From: Chloroflexota bacterium
GTDB taxonomy: Bacteria; Chloroflexota; Dehalococcoidia; SM23-28-2; RBG-16-64-32
Length of the DNA: 10,440 bases
Direction of reading: 5' to 3'
Assembly (NCBI GenBank): GCA_005880055.1
Contig: VBJS01000115.1
Coordinates: 1-10,440 of the forward strand
In this document: positions 7,055 through 10,440 of the stretch, piece after piece
Layout of the letters: each line of letters begins with the position of its first letter
Position numbering within the stretch: position 1 is the first letter of the stretch
Made by a program: the position numbers and the translations under genes
The notes under the pieces: generated by a model
Told to the model about the DNA's origin: nothing
Databases searched by the model: none
What the model saw: the letters and a program-made list of their open reading frames with translations, nothing else

Positions 7055-7244
7055 CCGCTCCCCCCGTGGGTTGTCGGCAGGTCTAGCCGATGTCGTCATT
7101 TCTTCACCCTGGCCCCAAATACGCGGTTCGCAGTACCGGCAGGCCACGGAGCGGGCCCGGTCTGTCCTTTGTAAGCGATTCGATTAGCCGCCGCGCGCCT
7201 GCTTGCTAGGGCCGCGCAACGGCGGGCAATTTACATTCGGACGG

Positions 7245-7257
7245 TAAGGAGGTGATC
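7245..7257 (+). promoter_or_regulatory. 13-nt perfect Shine-Dalgarno of the CsbD-like gene
   Basis: TAAGGAGGTGATC is fully complementary to the conserved 3' end of 16S rRNA. From the end of AGGAGG to the ATG is 8 nt. It predicts very efficient initiation and decides the start at 7261. Confidence 0.85.
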
Positions 7258-7260
7258 CCC

Positions 7261-7407
7261 ATGGCGGACACGAAGGTGAAAGGGACGATGGACCGCGCCA
7301 AGGGCAAGGCGAAGGAGATGACCGGCAAAGTAACCGGCAAGCGGACGACGCAAGCCAAGGGCAAGGCAGAGCAGCTGAAGGGCCGGGCCAAAGAGAAGTT
7401 CGGGTAG
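7261..7407 (+). CDS. CsbD-like stress-response protein
   Basis: The 48-residue protein has the CsbD-family pattern of short lysine- and glycine-rich repeats: GTMDRAKGKAKEMTGKVTG (8-26), then QAKGKAEQLKGRAKEKFG (31-48). CsbD proteins are small, abundant, hydrophilic cytoplasmic proteins; csbD of Bacillus is under the general stress factor SigB, but their biochemical role is unknown. It is slightly shorter than the usual 55-70 residues. Translation should be strong given the 13-nt Shine-Dalgarno. It is monocistronic: a broken exporter gene lies upstream and a hairpin 23 bp downstream. I see no clear sigma-70 promoter in the 206 bp between 7055 and 7260, which otherwise holds nothing I recognise. 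Confidence 0.88.
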   Translation: MADTKVKGTMDRAKGKAKEMTGKVTGKRTTQAKGKAEQLKGRAKEKFG

Positions 7408-7430
7408 CCGCAAATCTCCCCACTACCGGG

Positions 7431-7450
7431 GGTCAGGTTTCAACCTGACC
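7431..7450. terminator. Hairpin between convergent genes, candidate bidirectional terminator
   Basis: GGTCAGGTT and AACCTGACC are perfect complements around TC, giving a 7-9 bp stem. It lies between the end of the CsbD-like gene (plus) and the end of the monooxygenase gene (minus), where a two-way terminator would be useful. No T-run follows in either direction. The arm sequence is partly echoed at 7468-7476 (GTCAACCTG). Confidence 0.45.
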
Positions 7451-7490
7451 GGCCGCGACTGGAGCAGTCAACCTGCCCCGAGCGAAGAAC

Positions 7491-7514
7491 CGTTCGCCCT
7501 GAGCTTGTCGAAGG
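7491..7514. repeat. Dispersed intergenic sequence containing CCTGAGCTTGTCGAAGG
   Basis: CGTTCG followed by CCCTGAGCTTGTCGAAGG is a sequence I remember recurring between genes in many unrelated GC-rich bacteria. TTCG and CGAA at its ends are complementary. It lies between the two convergent genes, next to the hairpin at 7431. Recognition is from memory only. Confidence 0.45.
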
Positions 7515-7555
7515 CTTGGTGATGGGCATGACAAGCCGGAACCGTGGCGCCGCCG

Positions 7556-7858
7556 CTACGCCGTCTGCACGATGACGGCCTCGTACATCGAGACCTGCGG
7601 CGGCCCTTCCAGAACCCCGGCCAGCGATCCCTGCCGGTGTCCGGCGGTGAAGGCCTCGCTCTGTGTCCAGTCCATGAACGATTGCCGGTCCTGCCACGTG
7701 CTGTGGCTGATATATTCGCCCGGCGAATCGCCCCGCAAAAGCGCAAACTGCACGAAACCCGAGACACCGGCCAGGTATGACTCGCGTTCACGCCAGGCAC
7801 GCTCGAAATCAGCCTCGCGGCCGGCGGCTACCTTGAAGCGGTTCATTGCTATAAACAT
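7556..7858 (-). CDS. ABM-domain monooxygenase, IsdG/HmoA-like
   Basis: The 100-residue protein is a single antibiotic-biosynthesis-monooxygenase (ABM) fold. It begins MFIAMNRFKV, followed by GREADFERAWRERESYL, GFVQFALLRG, EYISHSTWQDRQSF and SEAFTAGHR. N6, W64 and H74 line up with the Asn/Trp/His triad of the haem-degrading enzymes IsdG/IsdI and MhuD (N7, W66/67, H75/77), with the same Trp-to-His spacing as IsdG. If the match holds, it would bind haem through H74 and open the porphyrin ring, releasing iron; other ABM proteins oxidise quinones or have no known substrate. It starts 38 bp after the stop of the cyclase gene on the same strand, with a weak ribosome site, and is probably the second gene of that unit. 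Confidence 0.85.
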   Translation of the reverse strand: MFIAMNRFKVAAGREADFERAWRERESYLAGVSGFVQFALLRGDSPGEYISHSTWQDRQSFMDWTQSEAFTAGHRQGSLAGVLEGPPQVSMYEAVIVQTA

Positions 7859-7896
7859 GACTTGTTCCAGCTATGCGGCATCAGGCCGGGCGTCCG

Positions 7897-9246
7897 TTAC
7901 TCCCGCCACCTTACCTGGTAGAGGCGCACCGGGTCCTCGAACCCGCGCAGCAGGTTCTCCCCGCGGTCGGCGAACAAGAAGCCCTTGCCGGAACACAGCC
8001 CGCGGATGACGTCCGAGGCGAGGATTTCACCCCCCTGCGCGTGGCTCGCGATCCGCGAAGCCATGATGACGGTTGCCCCGAAAAGGTCTCCGCCTTCTTC
8101 GATCGGCTCACCGGCGTTCAGCCCGATCCGGATGTGGATCGGCTCGGCCGAGGCGTCCGCGCTTGATCCGTGATGCAGCTCCTCGACCGCCCGTTGGAGA
8201 GCGATCGCACACTCGACCGCCCCCGCCACCGATCCGAATGAGGCCATAAACCCGTCCCCCATCGACTTGACCTCCGCCCCACCGTGCGTTCGCAGCATCT
8301 CCCTGGTCAGGGTCTCGATTCGCCGCAGCACGTCCCGTCCCGCCTGGTCGCCCAGGCGCCCCATCATCGCTGTGTGCTCGACGACATCCGTGAACAAGAT
8401 CGCGCGGACGCCGGACCCACCAGCAGGCGTCGCCTCCCCCCGGCCGTGGCCGATCGCTGCATCAGTGCCCAGGAGTTCGCCGATCCCCGTGACTATGCGG
8501 TCGTTGTCTTCGCTTACCAAGCCTTGCAGGACCATCAACCGCGCGTTGGGGATAAGCGCCGCCAGGTGACGCCCGGCTTCGACGTACTGCCCGGAAATGC
8601 CGGCATGCTGCACGATTAGCGTGGGTTGCGTGACCTGCGGCAGCAGATCAGTGGCGTCGTCCACCCGTACGGCCTCAAAGATCTTCTCCGCGCTCTCCTG
8701 TGTCACGCACGCCTGGAAGTACTGCTTGACGGGCCTTGCCTGCTCGCGGCCCAGCCCATAGATCGTGAACGCCAGGTACTCCAGGAAAGAGTCCCAGTCA
8801 GACCGCAGCGCGTTCAACGCCCGCATCTGCGGGACGCTAAAAAAGTCGTCGGTGCGCGCCTGCGTGTCGTCCAGGACCAGGTGCGTCGCGCGCTCGGGAT
8901 GCCGGATTGCATAAGCGATCGCCAGCGGGCCGCTCCAGCCGATGCCGTGCAGAGTGAACTCATCCAGTCCAAGTTTGTCGGCTACCGCATCGATGTCCAG
9001 CAGGCGCGTCTCCAGGGAAAAGTCCCCGACGTCCCGGTCTGACAGGCCCGTGCCCCGAGGATCGAACTGGGCGACGCTGAAGTTTGCTGCCAGCTGGTCG
9101 AAGAACTCGCTGCCCTGGCTCCACTCGATTTGTGCATGACAGAACGGGAGACTGGGCGCCCGAATGACCCACGGCCCCTTGCCGGCCGTCCCGAAGGCGA
9201 TTCGCACCCCGTCGCGCGCCGTCCCGTACTGCATCCGCAACTCCAT
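7897..9246 (-). CDS. Alpha/beta-hydrolase-like domain fused to class III nucleotide cyclase
   Basis: The 449-residue protein has an alpha/beta-hydrolase fold at residues ~5-260 (FDPRGTGLSD at 61-70, AYAIRHPERATHLVL at 111-125) and a class III cyclase domain at ~278-449. In the cyclase, the two metal aspartates are present: D287 in ILFTDVVE and D331 in KSMGDGF. So are the substrate-selecting K327 and D387 (GGDLFG), which favour ATP and cAMP, and arginine R398. The asparagine expected in V-N-x-A-x-R is isoleucine (I394). In the hydrolase, the elbow G-x-S-x-G-G reads GIGWSG (101-106), putting Gly at the nucleophile; the acid position is I217 and no His occurs where one is expected (236-260). No membrane segment is seen. 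The start may instead be M5 (9234), which has GGAG 6 nt upstream and gives the usual MQYGTARDG opening. The product ends in VRWRE. Confidence 0.9.
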   Translation of the reverse strand: MELRMQYGTARDGVRIAFGTAGKGPWVIRAPSLPFCHAQIEWSQGSEFFDQLAANFSVAQFDPRGTGLSDRDVGDFSLETRLLDIDAVADKLGLDEFTLHGIGWSGPLAIAYAIRHPERATHLVLDDTQARTDDFFSVPQMRALNALRSDWDSFLEYLAFTIYGLGREQARPVKQYFQACVTQESAEKIFEAVRVDDATDLLPQVTQPTLIVQHAGISGQYVEAGRHLAALIPNARLMVLQGLVSEDNDRIVTGIGELLGTDAAIGHGRGEATPAGGSGVRAILFTDVVEHTAMMGRLGDQAGRDVLRRIETLTREMLRTHGGAEVKSMGDGFMASFGSVAGAVECAIALQRAVEELHHGSSADASAEPIHIRIGLNAGEPIEEGGDLFGATVIMASRIASHAQGGEILASDVIRGLCSGKGFLFADRGENLLRGFEDPVRLYQVRWRE

Positions 9247-9402
9247 GGCGCCACCAGTATCTCATATGGCATGGGCATATCCGCCAGCGTCGTGTCAGTA
9301 GTGCGGGAGGACGCCGCCGATGGGCGAGACGAGGTTCTAAACGGAATGTGGCATCTTCGCGAAGGGATCTTGCGGGGACGCACGGGTGTGAACTATGCCC
9401 GA

Positions 9403-9427
9403 AGGAACTCAGCACTCAGCACTCACT
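9403..9427 (+). repeat. Second site of the CAGCACT heptamer repeat
   Basis: AGGAACT, CAGCACT and CAGCACT follow each other, then a partial CACT. The unit is the same as in the array before yebC. Read on the minus strand, the heptamers begin at the stop codon of the cyclase tail remnant at 9423. Confidence 0.6.
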
Positions 9428-9465
9428 CCCGCCACCTCACCCCCACCCGCGCGGTTCCTCGAACC
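9423..9465 (-). pseudogene. Decayed cyclase C-terminal remnant A
   Basis: On the minus strand this stretch reads FEEP in one frame and then, after a frame change, RVGVRWRE-stop. It is 4 nt shorter than remnant B over the same span, so it lost one codon and shifted frame. ACTCCCGCCACC at its end is identical to the end of the intact cyclase gene. No upstream coding part is visible. Confidence 0.45.
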
Positions 9466-9578
9466 ACGCTGGGCGATGTCATTCTGAGCGGAATGGCGGC
9501 TGCGATCCCCGATGCCTCATCTTCGCGAAGGAACCCTGTGGGGCGCGGTGTGTGAACAGGTTTTGAACGCGGTAACAC

Positions 9579-9671
9579 TCACTCTCGCCACCGCACCTCA
9601 TACACCCGAACCGGCTCCTCGAACCCTTTGCCACGAACCGTAACCCCCACGCGAAGCCGGCGAAGGACGAA
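9579..9671 (-). pseudogene. Decayed cyclase C-terminal remnant B
   Basis: After an in-frame TAA at 9674-9672 the minus strand encodes 30 residues ending VTVRGKGFEEPVRVYEVRWR and E before TGA (9581-9579). The intact cyclase in this window ends LLRGFEDPVRLYQVRWRE, so the similarity over the last 16 residues is clear, and the stop is at the same place. There is no start codon, ribosome site or catalytic part. It looks like the leftover 3' end of a paralogous cyclase gene. Confidence 0.6.
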
Positions 9672-9730
9672 TTAACGGGGACCATCGGGCGAGTAGGTGC
9701 CACTCCTGACATCCTCCTGTCGCGGCCGCC

Positions 9731-9739
9731 TGCTATCTT
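9731..9739 (+). promoter_or_regulatory. Extended -10 promoter element, possibly leaderless
   Basis: TGCTATCTT fits the extended -10 form TGnTATNNT. No -35 is found at the right distance, which an extended -10 can do without. The expected start of transcription is about 9746, the A of an ATG in frame with the protease, as in leaderless mRNAs. Confidence 0.35.
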
Positions 9740-9808
9740 GCCGCTATGAATCGGGTTCATCAGCTCCCGCGAATCCGTGGTGAGACGGTTGATACAATGA
9801 AAGCAAGC

Positions 9809-10440
9809 ATGGGCACCTTCTTCCACCCCATCACAATAATCGGCCCGAACGGCCGCTCCGAGACAGTGGATGCGCTCGTTGATACCGGCTCCACTTTCAC
9901 GACAATTCCCAGGCCCATTCTCGAGCGCCTCGGCGTAAGTCCGTCCACTCGAAGCCGGGTGCGACTGGCCAATGGTGATGTGGTCGTCTGCGACCTAGGT
10001 GAAGTCGGCGCCGAGGTCGATGGTCAGGAGCGGCGCACAATCATTTGCGCCTTTGGCGAGCCAAATGCGGCTCCATTGCTCGGCGCTCACACTCTCGAAG
10101 CCTTCCTGTTGGGCGTCGACCTCGACGCGAAGCGTCTTGTACCGCTCGAGGGTTGGTGGGCCACCTCTGCTACTAATCCCCCCTCTCCCGCGCACGGGAG
10201 AGGGGCTGGGGGTGAGGGCGGCTCCTTCGCCCTCGCCGCCGAGTTCCAGATGACCGGCGACCAGCCGGACGCTGTCGACAAGCTGGTGGACGGACTTCAG
10301 GCCAAGAACAAGCACCAGACGCTCCTCGGCGTCACCGGCTCCGGCAAGACCTTTACAATGGCCAACGTCATCGCCCGCTACAACCGGCCTACGCTGGTCA
10401 TCTCCCCCAACAAGACGCTGGCGGCGCAGCTCTACTCCGA
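9809..10440 (+). CDS. uvrB: Retropepsin-like aspartic protease fused in frame to UvrB, 3' end cut
   Basis: One frame is open from the protease through the window edge. Residues 1-~120 are a clan AA (retroviral-type) aspartic protease: MGTFFHPITI, the catalytic DTGS in ALVDTGSTFTTIP, and the second motif PLLGAHTLEAF followed by RLVPLEG. Then come ~20 residues encoded by a palindromic repeat (NPPSPAHGRGAGGEGG). From there the sequence is UvrB: SFALAAEFQMTGDQPDAV, KHQTLLGVTGSGKTFTMA with the Walker A lysine, and SPNKTLAAQLYSE. UvrB is the damage-verifying helicase subunit of nucleotide excision repair. ATGs at 9746 and 9797 are also in frame; 9809 is preferred because family members usually open MGTF. 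No strong ribosome site is visible. There is no in-frame ATG, GTG or TTG between 10112 and the UvrB-like start, so UvrB has no evident start of its own. Confidence 0.8.
   Translation, partial: MGTFFHPITIIGPNGRSETVDALVDTGSTFTTIPRPILERLGVSPSTRSRVRLANGDVVVCDLGEVGAEVDGQERRTIICAFGEPNAAPLLGAHTLEAFLLGVDLDAKRLVPLEGWWATSATNPPSPAHGRGAGGEGGSFALAAEFQMTGDQPDAVDKLVDGLQAKNKHQTLLGVTGSGKTFTMANVIARYNRPTLVISPNKTLAAQLYS
10178..10218. repeat. REP-like palindrome inside the coding frame
   Basis: CCCCTCTCCCG (10180-10190) and CGGGAGAGGGG (10195-10205) form a perfect 11-bp stem with a CGCA loop, followed by CTGGGGGTGAGGG. From memory this palindrome with its right flank is a common dispersed intergenic element in many bacteria. 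Here it lies within an open frame and encodes a Pro/Gly-rich linker. Confidence 0.8.
10223..10440 (+). other. uvrB: UvrB N-terminal region (part of the fused frame)
   Basis: This marks the UvrB-like portion: the N-terminal segment FALAAEFQMTGDQP matches the usual F-x-L-x-x-x-F-Q-P-T-G-D-Q-P start of UvrB with Met for Pro, then Walker A GVTGSGKT (loop of helicase motif I) and NKTLAAQL (motif Ia). Only about 72 residues of the expected ~660-700 are in the window. Confidence 0.9.

Larger units (their letters stand above)
9349..9625. repeat. Imperfect direct repeat, two ~115-bp copies
   Basis: Copy A (9349-9465) and copy B (9513-9625) share, in the same order: ATCTTCGCGAAGG with the 10-bp palindrome CTTCGCGAAG (9355-9364 and 9521-9530), a G-rich segment ending GTGTGAAC, then CACTC-CGCCACC, and finally CTCCTCGAACC or TTCCTCGAACC. 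The right half of each copy is the antisense of a cyclase C-terminus. The unit length is about 160 bp. GATGTCATTCTGAGCGGA (9476-9493) between them resembles, from memory, another widespread intergenic repeat. Confidence 0.65.
9247..9745. other. Gene-free stretch of about 500 bp with repeats and gene remnants
   Basis: No intact gene is supported here. It holds the divergent start regions of the cyclase (minus) and of the protease-UvrB frame (plus), the ~115-bp direct repeat, the CAGCACT heptamers and two cyclase tail remnants. A minus-strand frame from 9826 to 9479 runs through it but reads the remnants out of frame and is not convincing. Confidence 0.7.

Noticed and set aside
7115..7150. tRNA-like T-arm (CGGTTCGCAGTACCG)
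   Set aside because: Only a 4-bp stem, and no acceptor, D-arm or anticodon arm can be fitted around it.
9130..9566. Plus-strand frames of 72 and 141 codons
   Set aside because: They run antisense over the cyclase start and through the repeats; no motif or ribosome site.
9479..9826. Minus-strand frame of 115 codons
   Set aside because: It reads the cyclase remnant in the wrong frame and overlaps the start of the protease frame.

Overview
The window is GC-rich bacterial chromosome. Gene content (yebC-ruvC followed by ruvA, an alpha/beta-hydrolase fused to a class III cyclase, a small retropepsin-like protease, and several hairpin-type dispersed repeats) resembles genomes of the Chloroflexota, perhaps relatives of Dehalococcoidia. 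This assignment rests on gene style and memory of such genomes; no rRNA or marker phylogeny is available here.

Layout. 1-1198 (minus): a Nudix hydrolase followed one base later by a GNAT acetyltransferase that runs off the left edge. 1305-1505 (plus): a small unknown protein with a strong ribosome binding site. 1595-1681: a heptamer repeat array and a good sigma-70-type promoter. 1694-3686 (plus): yebC, ruvC and ruvA, a translation/recombination-repair cluster without an adjacent ruvB. 3972-7054 (plus): a PEP-synthase-like phosphohistidine protein that lacks an ATP-grasp domain, overlapping by one base a DHA2 drug-exporter gene that is broken by two lesions. 7261-7407 (plus): a CsbD-like stress protein with a 13-nt perfect Shine-Dalgarno. 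7556-9246 (minus): a hydrolase-cyclase fusion followed by an IsdG/HmoA-like monooxygenase. 9247-9745: no intact gene, but two decayed 3' ends of cyclase genes inside a ~115-bp direct repeat. 9809-10440 (plus): a retropepsin-like protease reading frame that continues without a stop, through an 11-bp-stem palindromic repeat, into the N-terminus of UvrB.

The most unusual observations are: (1) the open reading frame joining an aspartic protease to UvrB, with a dispersed palindrome as the in-frame linker and no in-frame start codon of UvrB's own near the usual place; (2) the hydrolase-cyclase, in which all three positions of the hydrolase triad appear to be lost while the cyclase metal-binding aspartates remain, suggesting a sensor rather than an enzyme at the N-terminus; (3) two cyclase tail remnants just upstream of the intact cyclase gene, evidence of an expanded and decaying paralogue cluster.

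The yebC-ruvC-ruvA genes and uvrB are housekeeping translation and DNA-repair functions. The rest are accessory genes: small-molecule modification (GNAT, Nudix, PEP-dependent transfer), export, stress and cyclic-nucleotide signalling.
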